Positions 49,391 through 59,567 of a DNA stretch of 64,000 bases are shown here, one piece after another. The stretch's first letter is position 1; the number at the start of each line of letters is the position of its first letter. The DNA is from Bacteroidota bacterium (GTDB taxonomy: Bacteria > Bacteroidota > Bacteroidia > Chitinophagales > Chitinophagaceae). Position numbers and translations under genes: made by a program. The notes under the pieces were generated by a model, which did no database searches, was not told where the DNA came from, and saw only the letters and a program-made list of their open reading frames with translations. Location of the stretch: the NCBI GenBank assembly GCA_003175935.1, contig PSRI01000048.1, positions 1-64,000 on the forward strand. Reading direction: 5' to 3'.

Positions 49391-49927
49391 ATGAAAAAGA
49401 TTCTACTCGTTGCCGCAATTTTTTCAGGAACGCTTTTAGCATTTCCCGCAAAATCCCAGGTATCCATTAGTGTGAACATTGGTGCACAACCAAATTGGGG
49501 ACCTGCAGGATATGATTATGCCAGTTATTATTATCTACCTGATATAGACGTTTATTATAACATCCCTCAAAGACAGTTTGTTTATTTCGAAGGAAACAGA
49601 TGGATGTTTTCCCCAACACTTCCTTCATGCTATGGTAACTACGATCTGTATTCTGGTTACAAGGTAGTAATTAACGAGCCCAGACCCTATTTGAGAGCTG
49701 ATGAGTATCGTAGAATGTATGCGCCTTATAAATATAGACACGATCAGGTTGTGCTCAGAGATTATCGTGGTCCCGTTTACTATGGACGTCCTGATGACAG
49801 ATGGGGTTCCGACAGAGATCATGATTGGGACAGGAGAGGAAATAATGGTCGCGGTCATGCATATGGCCATTACAAAAGAGGACGTGATGATGATGATGAT
49901 CAGGGAAGACATGGTGGAAGATGGTAA
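49391..49927 (+). CDS. Secreted Tyr/Arg/Asp-rich hypothetical protein (start moved to MKKILLVAAIF)
   Basis: Signal peptide; low-complexity R/D/G-rich C-terminus. Confidence 0.65.
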   Translation: MKKILLVAAIFSGTLLAFPAKSQVSISVNIGAQPNWGPAGYDYASYYYLPDIDVYYNIPQRQFVYFEGNRWMFSPTLPSCYGNYDLYSGYKVVINEPRPYLRADEYRRMYAPYKYRHDQVVLRDYRGPVYYGRPDDRWGSDRDHDWDRRGNNGRGHAYGHYKRGRDDDDDQGRHGGRW

Positions 49928-49948
49928 ATTGAAAATCTCCAAATAAAA

Positions 49949-49990
49949 AATCCGCTCACCAGTAATGGTGAGCGGATTTGTTTTATTTAA
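49949..49990 (+). terminator. Intrinsic terminator, copy 1 of duplicated hairpin
   Basis: AATCCGCTCACC-AGTAAT-GGTGAGCGGATT then TTGTTTTATTT. Confidence 0.8.
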
Positions 49991-50150
49991 AGGACCACTG
50001 TGAGAATCACGTTCCGATAAATTAAGTAAATATTTGTTTTGATGAAATTTTGAATGCGAATGGTAATCCTGAATCAGATTTCTCTCGGCGCAAGCATCAT
50101 TTTTATAATTGTGCGCTAATCGTAATTGCTTGTTCGAAATGACTTGCGAC

Positions 50151-50190
50151 AAAAAATCCGCTCGCCAGTAATGGTGAGCGGATTCGTTTT
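50151..50190 (-). terminator. Intrinsic terminator, copy 2 (serves aconitase transcript; also T-rich on plus)
   Basis: AATCCGCTCGCC-AGTAAT-GGTGAGCGGATT; minus-strand tail TTTTTT. Confidence 0.8.
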
Positions 50191-50207
50191 TAATTTCTCA
50201 TGTCTGG

Positions 50208-50235
50208 GTACTAGGTACTAAGTACTAGGTACTCT
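50208..50235. repeat. Heptad-array locus H
   Basis: GTACTAG|GTACTAA|GTACTAG|GTACTCT. Confidence 0.85.
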
Positions 50236-52498
50236 ATTTACTAAATTGCTTTCTAATTACATTCAATGCACCGCCAGCCTTAAACCATTCTATTTGTTGA
50301 TCATTATAAGTATGGTTCACCGTTATATTATCTGATTTGCCATCCTTGTGATGTAATACAAGTGTCAGTGGTTTTCCAGGAGCAAACGAAGTGAGACCAG
50401 TTATGTCAATTACATCATCCTCCTGAACTTTATCATAGTCTTCTTTATTTGCAAAAGTGAGTGCGAGCATGCCCTGTTTTTTAAGATTTGTTTCGTGAAT
50501 CCTGGCGAAGCTTCTCACAACAATGGCACGGACTCCAAGGTGACGAGGTTCCATTGCAGCGTGTTCACGGCTGCTACCTTCTCCGTAATTTTCATCACCT
50601 ACAACTATAGTTCCAATGCTTGCGGCTTTGTACGCTCTTTGTGTAGCTGGCACTGCTCCATATTCGCCACTGATTTGATTTTTTACCGAATCAGTTTTTT
50701 CATTAAAGAAATTAATAGCACCAATGAGCATGTTATTTGAGATATTATCCAAATGTCCACGGAATTTCAACCATGGACCTGCCATAGAAATATGATCGGT
50801 TGTACATTTCCCTTTTGCTTTGATGAGGAGGCGAAGTCCTTTGAGGTCTGTACCTTCCCATGGAGCAAATGGGGCGAGGAGTTGAAGTCTTTTTGACTCG
50901 GGAGAAACAATTACATTCACTTTACTTCCATCGGCTGCAGGAGAAACATAACCGGCATCTTCTACAGAAAAACCTTTCGGAGGTAATTCTACTCCCGTTG
51001 GTTCATCCAGCATTACTTCTTCACCTTTTTCATTTTTCAATTTATCTTTTAGTGGATTAAAAGTGAGATCACCGGCAATTGCGAAAGCTGTAACAATTTC
51101 TGGTGAAGCAACGAAAGCGTGTGTAGCTGCAAGTCCATCGTTTCTTTTCGCAAAATTTCTGTTGAAAGATGTGATAATTGAATTTTTTCTATTAGGATCA
51201 TCAATATGTCTTGCCCATTGTCCAATACAGGGACCGCATGCATTTGCCAGTACCACACCTCCAATTTTGTCGAAGGTTTTTAGGAAACCATCTTTTTCGA
51301 TTGTATATCTAACCTGTTCCGATCCGGGTGTAATTGTAAATTCAGCCTTTGTTTTTAAGTTTTTGTCAATAGCCTGTTTTGCGAGTGAGGCGGAGCGACT
51401 GATATCTTCATATGAAGAGTTTGTGCAGGAACCAATCAATGCCACTTCCAGTTTCTCAGGCCAGTTATTCGACTTCACTGCGTCTGCAAATTTTGATATG
51501 GGCCATGCAAGGTCCGGAGTGAAGGGACCATTTACATAAGGCTCTAAATCACTCAGGTTTATTTCAATCACCTGGTCGTAATATTTTTCAGGTTGCGCGT
51601 ATACTTCAGGATCAGGCCTCAAATGTGCGCGGATACCGTCTGCAAGAGCTGCTACTTCTTCTCTTCCGGTAGCTTTCAAATACGCAGACATTTTTTCATC
51701 GTATGCAAATATGGAACAGGTCGCCCCGATTTCTGCTCCCATATTGCAAATAGTGCCCTTTCCCGTAGCACTGAGGTTATCTGCACCTTCACCAAAATAT
51801 TCCACAATGGCTCCGGTACCTCCTTTTACAGTTAGAATTCCGGCAACACGAAGAATAACATCTTTGGCGGAAGTCCATCCACTAAGCTTACCCGTAAGTT
51901 TTACGCCAATTAATTTCGGCATTTTAAGTTCCCAGGGCAATCCGGCCATAACGTCTACGGCATCAGCACCACCTACTCCAATGGCAACCATTCCCAGTCC
52001 ACCCGCATTTGGAGTGTGGGAGTCTGTTCCAATCATCATACCTCCGGGAAACGCATAGTTTTCTAAAACTACCTGGTGAATAATACCGGCTCCCGGTTTC
52101 CAAAAACCGATACCGTATTTATTTGAAATAGAAGCCAGAAAATCATAAACTTCTTTATTCACATCTATGGCTGTGGCAAGGTCTTCACGCGCACCAACTT
52201 TTGCCTGGATCAGGTGGTCACAATGCACTGTAGATGGAACGGCAACTTTGGACCGGCCGCAGGTCATGAATTGTAAAAGAGCCATTTGAGCCGTGGCATC
52301 CTGCATAGCCACGCGATCGGGTGCAAAATCAACATAATCTTTGCCTCTCGTATATGCCTTGGCGGGAGTTTCAAACAAATGAGAATAAAGGATTTTTTCA
52401 GCCAGTGTCAAAGGTTGTCCAGTGAGTTTTCGGGCCGCTTCAACTTTGCCCGGCAATGCTGCATAGATTTTCTTGATAAGATCGAGGTCAAAAACCAT
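50234..52498 (-). CDS. Aconitate hydratase
   Basis: 754 aa; [78 protein letters not shown]. Confidence 0.96.
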   Translation of the reverse strand: MVFDLDLIKKIYAALPGKVEAARKLTGQPLTLAEKILYSHLFETPAKAYTRGKDYVDFAPDRVAMQDATAQMALLQFMTCGRSKVAVPSTVHCDHLIQAKVGAREDLATAIDVNKEVYDFLASISNKYGIGFWKPGAGIIHQVVLENYAFPGGMMIGTDSHTPNAGGLGMVAIGVGGADAVDVMAGLPWELKMPKLIGVKLTGKLSGWTSAKDVILRVAGILTVKGGTGAIVEYFGEGADNLSATGKGTICNMGAEIGATCSIFAYDEKMSAYLKATGREEVAALADGIRAHLRPDPEVYAQPEKYYDQVIEINLSDLEPYVNGPFTPDLAWPISKFADAVKSNNWPEKLEVALIGSCTNSSYEDISRSASLAKQAIDKNLKTKAEFTITPGSEQVRYTIEKDGFLKTFDKIGGVVLANACGPCIGQWARHIDDPNRKNSIITSFNRNFAKRNDGLAATHAFVASPEIVTAFAIAGDLTFNPLKDKLKNEKGEEVMLDEPTGVELPPKGFSVEDAGYVSPAADGSKVNVIVSPESKRLQLLAPFAPWEGTDLKGLRLLIKAKGKCTTDHISMAGPWLKFRGHLDNISNNMLIGAINFFNEKTDSVKNQISGEYGAVPATQRAYKAASIGTIVVGDENYGEGSSREHAAMEPRHLGVRAIVVRSFARIHETNLKKQGMLALTFANKEDYDKVQEDDVIDITGLTSFAPGKPLTLVLHHKDGKSDNITVNHTYNDQQIEWFKAGGALNVIRKQFSK

Positions 52499-52767
52499 GA
52501 TAAAATGAATTTAAAGTTAAGAACAAGGGCTGCGTTCGGGGAGGATGCCAGGGGAGGGAACAAAACCCGCAATCGATAAAGGATTGGTATTTATTGATCC
52601 GGATAACCGCTAATAGATATATGTCAATTATCGGTACCCCTTTCAAACCCATCCTGACTGTCAGTTGACAGGCAACTCTCCAAATTGTGGTGCGAATTTA
52701 CCTAAAAATAGCATGTTACTAACAACCCATTTGCAAAGAGCTTGCAGATTTTTTGTAATTTTATTTT

Positions 52768-52986
52768 ATGAACAAGTTCAAGCACTTTATCGAATGGCAG
52801 GTGTTTGGAGTTTGCTCCTATATTGGCGAAAAAATAGGAATTGCTAACACCACGATCCGCAAATATTTTATCTACATTTCCCTACTCACAATGGGATCTC
52901 CCATCATTATTTATATGTTCCTTGCTTTTTGGTTAAATATTAGAAATTATCTGTGGAGCAAGGAGAGAAATCCGCTGAATTATTAA
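52768..52986 (+). CDS. PspC-domain-like small membrane protein
   Basis: WQVFGVCSYIGEKIGIANTTIRKYFIYISLLTMGSPIIIYMFLAFWLN. Confidence 0.65.
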   Translation: MNKFKHFIEWQVFGVCSYIGEKIGIANTTIRKYFIYISLLTMGSPIIIYMFLAFWLNIRNYLWSKERNPLNY

Positions 52987-53338
52987 CTAATACTAATTCA
53001 TTTTTGAGGAGCTATGAAGATAAATCCTAATAGCTGTCAGTAGTTTTTTTCCGAGCTAATTCTACTATTTTTTGGTGTTAAGAGTATGTACTTAAGACAC
53101 AACTGTACTTGCAATTAATTGTATAAAAAACAATTAAAAAACAGCAATTAAAAATTGACTGTAATGTTATTAGTATGTACTTTTCAATTCGGGGTTTACG
53201 ATACCTATGAAACACCAAACAAAGTCCTATGAAGTTCCTTCTGGTTCATTCAACGGCATTAGTTCTTTAAACATACGTCAATTATCCTCTTGAAAACCGA
53301 ACTGTTTCTAAGAAATCCAATGTTCCAAACGAAAAATC

Positions 53339-53379
53339 AGCTCCTGGTCCTATCCTATGATTCGGGAGCTTTTTTTTTC
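53339..53379 (+). terminator. Intrinsic terminator of an orphan small transcription unit
   Basis: AGCTCCT ... GGGAGCT followed by TTTTTTTT. Confidence 0.7.
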
Positions 53380-53604
53380 TATCTGCCTCAGCTCCCTGCA
53401 AACAATCTTCACATTAAATAAATAATGTGCAAAGAAAAATTCAGACTAACTGCAATTGAAAATTTCAATTTTATTGGCTAAAATATGTTTTGTACCTACG
53501 GAACAATTATCATCTCGAAATTGCTTTCTACCAACCTTGGGAGACGCCTCGGTCTATGGGCTTTTTTGTTTCATCGGCAGAAATAAATCAAATGACAATT
53601 AAAA

Positions 53605-53680
53605 CCCGTAGTGGTCAAAGGTCTGTAGCCCAGCGCCAGCGTAATTGTTCCATTGCCCCGTAAGGACCAAAGGTTATAAT
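53605..53680. repeat. Degenerate REP-like direct repeats
   Basis: CCCGTAGTGGTCAAAGG (53605-53621) and CCCGTAAGGACCAAAGG (53657-53673), 52 bp apart. Confidence 0.5.
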
Positions 53681-53762
53681 TCCGAAACCAAATTTCTTAA
53701 AAACAAATAAATGTCGATTTGGCTCGTTCGAATTGACTTTTAAGTTGAGGTCTTTTGTCCAG

Positions 53763-53790
53763 GTACCAGGTACTAAGTACTGAATACTAT
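53763..53790. repeat. Heptad-array locus I
   Basis: GTACCAG|GTACTAA|GTACTGA|ATACTAT in 7-nt phase. Confidence 0.75.
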
Positions 53791-54608
53791 TGAACTGCCT
53801 TCTTCAACTTCACAAGCTGCTTCAACAAATCTTCCAGTAAATCAAGTTTTAGCATATTGGCTCCGTCGCTCTTTGCAACAGCAGGATTGGGATGTGTTTC
53901 AATAAACAATCCATTTGCACCGGTTGCGATTGCAGCTTTGGCAATAGTGCCTATCAATTGAGGATTGCCTCCGGTTACGCCACTTGTTTGATTAGGTTGT
54001 TGCAATGAATGTGTGCAATCCATCACCACGGGTACGCTATGTGCCTGCATCCAGGGAATATTGCGGTAATCAACTACCAGGTCCTGATAACCGAAAGTAT
54101 TACCCCTTTCGGTAAGAATTATTTTTTGATTACCTGCATTTCTGATTTTCTCCACTGCAAATTTCATGGATGGCCCTGATAGAAACTGACCCTTTTTCAC
54201 ATTTACAATCTTATCAGTTTCCGCAGCAGCAACTAAAAGATCGGTCTGCCTGCAAAGAAATGCGGGAATCTGAAGTATGTCTACATATTTCGCAGCAGGA
54301 GCAGCTTCGTCATGCGCATGAATATCGGAAGTGGTCGGCAGCTTTAATTTCTCTCCAAGTTTTTTAACCAGGTGCAATGCGTTTTCATCACCAATACCAG
54401 TAAACGAAGATGCACTGGTTCGGTTAGCTTTGCGATATGAGGATTTGAAAACATAAGGTATCCCCAAATTGTGACAAATAGTAGAAACTTTTTCTCCCAC
54501 TTCCATAATCAATTCTTCACTCTCTACCACGCATGGTCCTGCAATGAGGAAGAAATTATTTTCGTCGTAAGATTGACCTGCAAAAAGGTCTTTCAGAAAT
54601 TTTTCCAT
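53787..54608 (-). CDS. kdsA: 3-deoxy-8-phosphooctulonate synthase (start moved to MEKFLKDLF)
   Basis: FLIAGPCVVES, FKSSYRKANRTSASSFTGIG, LPTTSDIHA, LTERGNTFGYQDLVVDYR. Confidence 0.95.
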   Translation of the reverse strand: MEKFLKDLFAGQSYDENNFFLIAGPCVVESEELIMEVGEKVSTICHNLGIPYVFKSSYRKANRTSASSFTGIGDENALHLVKKLGEKLKLPTTSDIHAHDEAAPAAKYVDILQIPAFLCRQTDLLVAAAETDKIVNVKKGQFLSGPSMKFAVEKIRNAGNQKIILTERGNTFGYQDLVVDYRNIPWMQAHSVPVVMDCTHSLQQPNQTSGVTGGNPQLIGTIAKAAIATGANGLFIETHPNPAVAKSDGANMLKLDLLEDLLKQLVKLKKAVQ

Positions 54609-54666
54609 GGCCGCAAAGGTAAGCCATTCTGCTTGCTTGCCTATTTTCAAATAATGGACCTGATTC

Positions 54667-57045
54667 TTATTCAGTACGCAATCCCTGCACCGGGTTTGTA
54701 AGAGCAGCTTTGAAACTTTGAAAGCCGATGGTTAATAGCGCTATTAAAAAAGTTATTATAAATGCTACCAGAAAAATGGTCCAGCTAAAATCAATCTTAT
54801 AGGCGAATCCCTGCAACCAGCTTTTCATGGCATACCAGGCAATAGGTGTAGCGATAATAAATGCGAGTGCAACAGGTTTCAAAAAATTTGTAACTAAGAG
54901 CGATATAATACTTGGAACGGATGCCCCCAAAACTTTTCTCACACCAATTTCTTTTCTCCTTCTTGCAGCCGTAAATGTTGCCAATCCGAATAGTCCCAAA
55001 CAGGAAATGAATATGCCCAGGAAAGCGAAATAGTTTGAAAGTTTACTTACGATTTCTTCACTCTTATAAAGTTTATTAAATTCCTGATCAGAAAATTGAT
55101 AGGCAAACGGAAATTTTGGATTCAACTCTTTGCATATCTTTTCTAATCCGGCAATAGCTTCCCTGGTTTTCCCGGCTTCAACCCTGATGAGAATAGTACC
55201 CCAATTCCATTTTTCTTCAAGGTGAATAATCAAAGGTTCAATTGCCTGGTGCATGGAATTGAAATGAAAATCCTGTAATACACCAATTACTTTTCCCTGG
55301 TGATTTCCCCAAAACATAGTTTGTCCCACCGCATTATCGAAACCAATTTTTTTCGCTGCTGTTTCATTGATCAAAAAATCTGCAGAATCACTACCAAAAT
55401 CTTTCGAAAAATCCCGGCCCGCAACTAATTTCAGTTTCATTGTTTTTGCAAAATCATATCCTACAATTTCATCTGCAAATGGTACTACAAGATTTGGATC
55501 CTTACCAGGCCAGCCAATACTTCCTGTATGATGGAATATTACTGTAGGGGAGTTTCGCATTTTTGATATATTTGAAATGCCCGGAATTTTTAATGCCTCT
55601 TCTTTGAATAAAACATATTTGTTAGCCAAGTCCCCTTCAAGCGGAACATAGACTAAATTTTCCCGATCATATCCCAGGTTCTTTGACTGAATAAAATTGA
55701 GCTGTTTGTAAATGACAATCATTCCAACAATCAAAATCACCGACAATGCAAATTGAAATACAACTAAACCCTGACGAAGTACGGTTGATTTCCAGTTGAA
55801 CTTCAAACTTCCTTTGAGTACGAGGGCTGGTTTCAATGCAGATAAATATATGGCCGGATAACTCCCTGCAAGGAGCCCAACGGTTGCAACCAGTGCAAGA
55901 AGACTTCCCCAAAATGCAAAAGAATCAAATGGCAGACTAAGTTGTTTGCCTGTAAGATTATTAAATGCAGGCAGCGCAATAGATGCCATCAGAATTGCGA
56001 TGATTATTGAGAACACGGTAAGCATCATAGCTTCTCCGAAAAACTGGCTAATGAGAGAAGTTCTTGCAGCGCCAACTACTTTTCGCAATCCTACTTCTTT
56101 GGCTCTGCGCGCAGATTGCGCAGTTGCAAGATTCATGTAATTGATGCAGGCGATTAAAATAATAAAGACTGCTATTAATGTGAACAGGTTTACATATTCT
56201 ATTCTACCACCACTTATTTTACCATCCTCAAAATTGGAGTGCAAATATTTTTGAGGGTATGACTGGAGAGCTAATTCTGTTTTTGCGCCTTCATTTGGTT
56301 TGATATATCGATAAATAAAATCTTTGATCTTGGCTTCAACTTTGGCCGGATCTGCATCATTACGTAAAAGCACATACGTTGCCGGATCAGTGTTTCCCCA
56401 ATGGTGCATCCAGTCATTATCTCTTTCAAACGCTGTCCAGGTTCTTAAATAATCGAATTGTTGGGATGAGTTCGAGGGGATATTTTCGAATACTGCTGTA
56501 ATTTTTAAATCTTCTCTATTCTCATACCTTATAGTTTTTCCCATTGCGTTATTGGGAGAACCATAAAACATTTCAGCCATTTGCCTGGAAATAGCCACAT
56601 CCTCCGGTGCAATAAGACAAGTTGCAGGATTGCCCGATAATAACTTATAGCTGAACATTTGCAGGAAATCAACACCTACAAAATATCCCTCCATTTTATT
56701 CACTTTATTTTCAAATTCGAAAGTGCTTTTGGTCCCGGGGGCTGACGCTCTTTCAAATCCACTGGCCATTTCAATTTCAGGAACATTTTTTTTGAGTTCA
56801 GGAGCCAGGAGTCCCTGCGTTGGATAATCTGCGGAAACTTTTCCATCGTAATAATTTCTTTCATAAACCTGGAAAAGCTGCTTGCCTTTTGCATGAAATC
56901 CATCCACACTCTTTTCATCTGCCACCCATAGCAATATTAAGAGGGTGCACGCCATTCCAAGGGAAAGTCCGAGTATATTAATTGTTGAAAATGATTTATT
57001 GCGAGACAGGTTACGCCAGGCGGTTTTCAAGTAACTTTTAATCAT
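54667..57045 (-). CDS. ABC transporter permease, MacB/FtsX type (start moved to MIKSYLKTAWRNL)
   Basis: NINILGLSLGMAC-type N-terminus; two FtsX-type domains (AKEVGLRKVVGAAR; RKEIGVRKVLGASVPSII). Confidence 0.92.
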   Translation of the reverse strand: MIKSYLKTAWRNLSRNKSFSTINILGLSLGMACTLLILLWVADEKSVDGFHAKGKQLFQVYERNYYDGKVSADYPTQGLLAPELKKNVPEIEMASGFERASAPGTKSTFEFENKVNKMEGYFVGVDFLQMFSYKLLSGNPATCLIAPEDVAISRQMAEMFYGSPNNAMGKTIRYENREDLKITAVFENIPSNSSQQFDYLRTWTAFERDNDWMHHWGNTDPATYVLLRNDADPAKVEAKIKDFIYRYIKPNEGAKTELALQSYPQKYLHSNFEDGKISGGRIEYVNLFTLIAVFIILIACINYMNLATAQSARRAKEVGLRKVVGAARTSLISQFFGEAMMLTVFSIIIAILMASIALPAFNNLTGKQLSLPFDSFAFWGSLLALVATVGLLAGSYPAIYLSALKPALVLKGSLKFNWKSTVLRQGLVVFQFALSVILIVGMIVIYKQLNFIQSKNLGYDRENLVYVPLEGDLANKYVLFKEEALKIPGISNISKMRNSPTVIFHHTGSIGWPGKDPNLVVPFADEIVGYDFAKTMKLKLVAGRDFSKDFGSDSADFLINETAAKKIGFDNAVGQTMFWGNHQGKVIGVLQDFHFNSMHQAIEPLIIHLEEKWNWGTILIRVEAGKTREAIAGLEKICKELNPKFPFAYQFSDQEFNKLYKSEEIVSKLSNYFAFLGIFISCLGLFGLATFTAARRRKEIGVRKVLGASVPSIISLLVTNFLKPVALAFIIATPIAWYAMKSWLQGFAYKIDFSWTIFLVAFIITFLIALLTIGFQSFKAALTNPVQGLRTE

Positions 57046-57265
57046 GATTCTGAAGTATGCTATTTCATACAAAAAAATATACCAATCCCTAAAGTTTTTG
57101 GTTTCCAAAGATTTGAATTCGACGGGGTTTTATGGGTTGTCCGCATTTGATACAGAAATTGGGCGGTTCCGCTACAGGATCAAACAGTTATTATCCGCAC
57201 ATTTCATTTCAATCCGGAGGATTTCTTTAGGTTTGTGATTCTTACACCTACACAAAAATGCTTGC

Positions 57266-58228
57266 ATGGTCAAAGAAAAAATCCTGGTAATCGGAGCATC
57301 CGGACAAATAGGCGTTGAACTTACCCTGGCTTTGAGAAAAATTTATGGCAACTCCAATGTAGTAGCCTCAGATCTTAGGGAGGAAAATGAATTACTTAAA
57401 GGAACGGGGCCCTATGTGAGTTTGGATGTGATGAACAAGGAAATGCTGCACGTTCAGGTAATTCGCCAGAATATTACGCAGATTTATTTGTTGGCCGCCA
57501 TTCTTTCTGCAACCGGTGAAAAAAATCCAAATCTCGCCTGGCACCTGAATATGCAGGGATTGCTCAATGTGCTGGATATCGCCAAAGAAGAGAAACTTCA
57601 CAAAGTTTATTGGCCAAGCAGTATTGCCGTATTCGGACCTACGAGTCCCAAACAAAATTGTCCCCAACACACAATCATTGAGCCAATAACCGTATATGGA
57701 ATTAGCAAATATGCGGGAGAGTTTTGGTGTAATTATTTTCATCAGCGCTATGGCGTTGACGTTAGAAGCATCAGGTATCCCGGGTTGATAAGCTATAAAT
57801 CTGCACCTGGGGGAGGGACTACGGATTATGCTGTTGAGATTTATACGGATGCTCTTGAAGAAAAAAAATATAAGTGCTTCCTGAAAGAAGATACATATCT
57901 ACCGATGATGTATATGCCCGATGCAATCAGAGCCACTATAGAACTCATGGAAGCGCCGGCAGATAAAATTTCAATTCGAACTTCTTATAACGTGTCATCG
58001 ATGAGCTTTTCACCAAGGGAAATTGCAATGGAAATCAAGAAGCATGTTCCCGAATTCAAGATTAGTTATGAACCCGACTATCGCCAGGCAATAGCCAACA
58101 GTTGGCCGCAGAGCATTGACGATTCGGTTGCCAGGAAAGATTGGGGATGGAAAGAAGAATTCGATCTATCGAAGATGACCAAAGAAATGATAGAAAATCT
58201 GAAAGTATTGCCAGCTCACAATTCCTGA
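57266..58228 (+). CDS. NAD-dependent epimerase/dehydratase (L-threonine 3-dehydrogenase type)
   Basis: ILVIGASGQIGVELTLALR, WPSSIAVFGPTSPK, PITVYGISKYAGEFWC, RYPGLISYKSAPGGGTTDYAVEI. Confidence 0.9.
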   Translation: MVKEKILVIGASGQIGVELTLALRKIYGNSNVVASDLREENELLKGTGPYVSLDVMNKEMLHVQVIRQNITQIYLLAAILSATGEKNPNLAWHLNMQGLLNVLDIAKEEKLHKVYWPSSIAVFGPTSPKQNCPQHTIIEPITVYGISKYAGEFWCNYFHQRYGVDVRSIRYPGLISYKSAPGGGTTDYAVEIYTDALEEKKYKCFLKEDTYLPMMYMPDAIRATIELMEAPADKISIRTSYNVSSMSFSPREIAMEIKKHVPEFKISYEPDYRQAIANSWPQSIDDSVARKDWGWKEEFDLSKMTKEMIENLKVLPAHNS

Positions 58229-58325
58229 ATTGTTATCGATTAATTTTCGCTTCTTGTCATAATCTTGACAATATTTTTGGTTTTCCCTGGCCTAAATTTG
58301 GTGCTATTTAATTCATGACTCGAAA

Positions 58326-59567
58326 ATGCTTCGAAATTTATTATTGCTTTTACTATTATTTCCCTTTCGCTCATTCACACAAACGATTTCTGTATATGAA
58401 GGTGCTTACAGGGCAGTTATAGAAAGGGAAGATGGTAAAAAAATAATTTTCAATTTGGATTATTCAAAACTGAATGGAAAACCTGTAATCTATATCCGCA
58501 ACGCAAATGAAAAAATCCTTGTTGACCAGGTTCAGATTTCAGGCGATTCCCTCTGGTTTCAAATGCCCGTATTTGAATCACAGTTTCGTGTAAAAGTTCT
58601 CGCAGATGGAAACTGGAAGGGATTTTGGGTTAGAGGAACAACCTTTAGCTCCCGACAGGAAATTCCGTTTTATGCATACGCTGGAATTACGAACCGATTC
58701 TCCTCAAAAAATTTACCGGCAACAAATAATATTTCAGGAAGGTGGGAAGTAGAATTTAAAGAAGATGAAACCACGAGACCAGCAATCGCGGAATTCACCC
58801 AAAATCAAAATTATTTAACGGGTACTTTTTTAACTCCCTCCGGGGATTACAGGTATCTGGAAGGAAGGGTTTCGGCGGATTCCATGGAGCTTTCTGTTTT
58901 CGATGGAACCCACGCATATTATTTTTCCGCTTTGATTACAAGTGATTCCACCATTTCCAGTGGGTTGTATATTGCAGGATCCACACATGTTGAAAGCTGG
59001 AAAGCAACTAAAAATCCAAATGCTACACTTCCGGAAGAAATTATTGCGATGCATTTGAAGCCGGGACAGGAAAGATTAAATTTTCGTTTCCCCGATCTTG
59101 ATGGCAAAATGGTATCCATTAACGACCCGCAATTCAACAATAAAGTAGTGGTTGTACAGATAATGGGATCCTGGTGCCCAAATTGTATGGATGAAACTGC
59201 ATTCCTGAGTGAGTATTACAAAAACCATAAAAATTCAGGACTTGAAATCATTGCGCTTGCTTACGAATACAGTACCGATTTCGAAAGATCTAAAGCCAGT
59301 CTGAATAAATTTCGAAAGAGATTTAATGTCGCTTACCCAATGTTGATTACTGGCGTTAGCACTTCGGATTCTTTACGTACAGAAAAAACACTTCCCCAAT
59401 TCACACCGATAAAAGGATTTCCCACAACTATTTTTATTGGTAAAGATGGTAAGGTTAAGAAAACGCATGGTGGGTTTTACGGACCCGGAACAGGAATTCA
59501 TTTTGAAGAATCGAAAGAGTTCTTCATTGAAACTGTAAACGAATTGCTGAAAGAAAAAGAGAATTAA
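58326..59567 (+). CDS. TlpA-like thioredoxin-fold protein
   Basis: Signal peptide; VVQIMGSWCPNCMDETAFL; GFPTTIFIGKDGKV. Confidence 0.88.
   Translation: MLRNLLLLLLLFPFRSFTQTISVYEGAYRAVIEREDGKKIIFNLDYSKLNGKPVIYIRNANEKILVDQVQISGDSLWFQMPVFESQFRVKVLADGNWKGFWVRGTTFSSRQEIPFYAYAGITNRFSSKNLPATNNISGRWEVEFKEDETTRPAIAEFTQNQNYLTGTFLTPSGDYRYLEGRVSADSMELSVFDGTHAYYFSALITSDSTISSGLYIAGSTHVESWKATKNPNATLPEEIIAMHLKPGQERLNFRFPDLDGKMVSINDPQFNNKVVVVQIMGSWCPNCMDETAFLSEYYKNHKNSGLEIIALAYEYSTDFERSKASLNKFRKRFNVAYPMLITGVSTSDSLRTEKTLPQFTPIKGFPTTIFIGKDGKVKKTHGGFYGPGTGIHFEESKEFFIETVNELLKEKEN

Noticed and set aside
51063-52058. 158-aa and 115-aa plus-strand ORFs opposite aconitase
   Set aside because: Antisense to a highly conserved gene; translations are Ser/Pro-rich complement artefacts.
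52653-52671. CTGTCA-GT-TGACAG palindrome upstream of aconitase as a regulator site
   Set aside because: Single short palindrome about 160 bp from the gene with no second copy or known matching regulator; not enough support.
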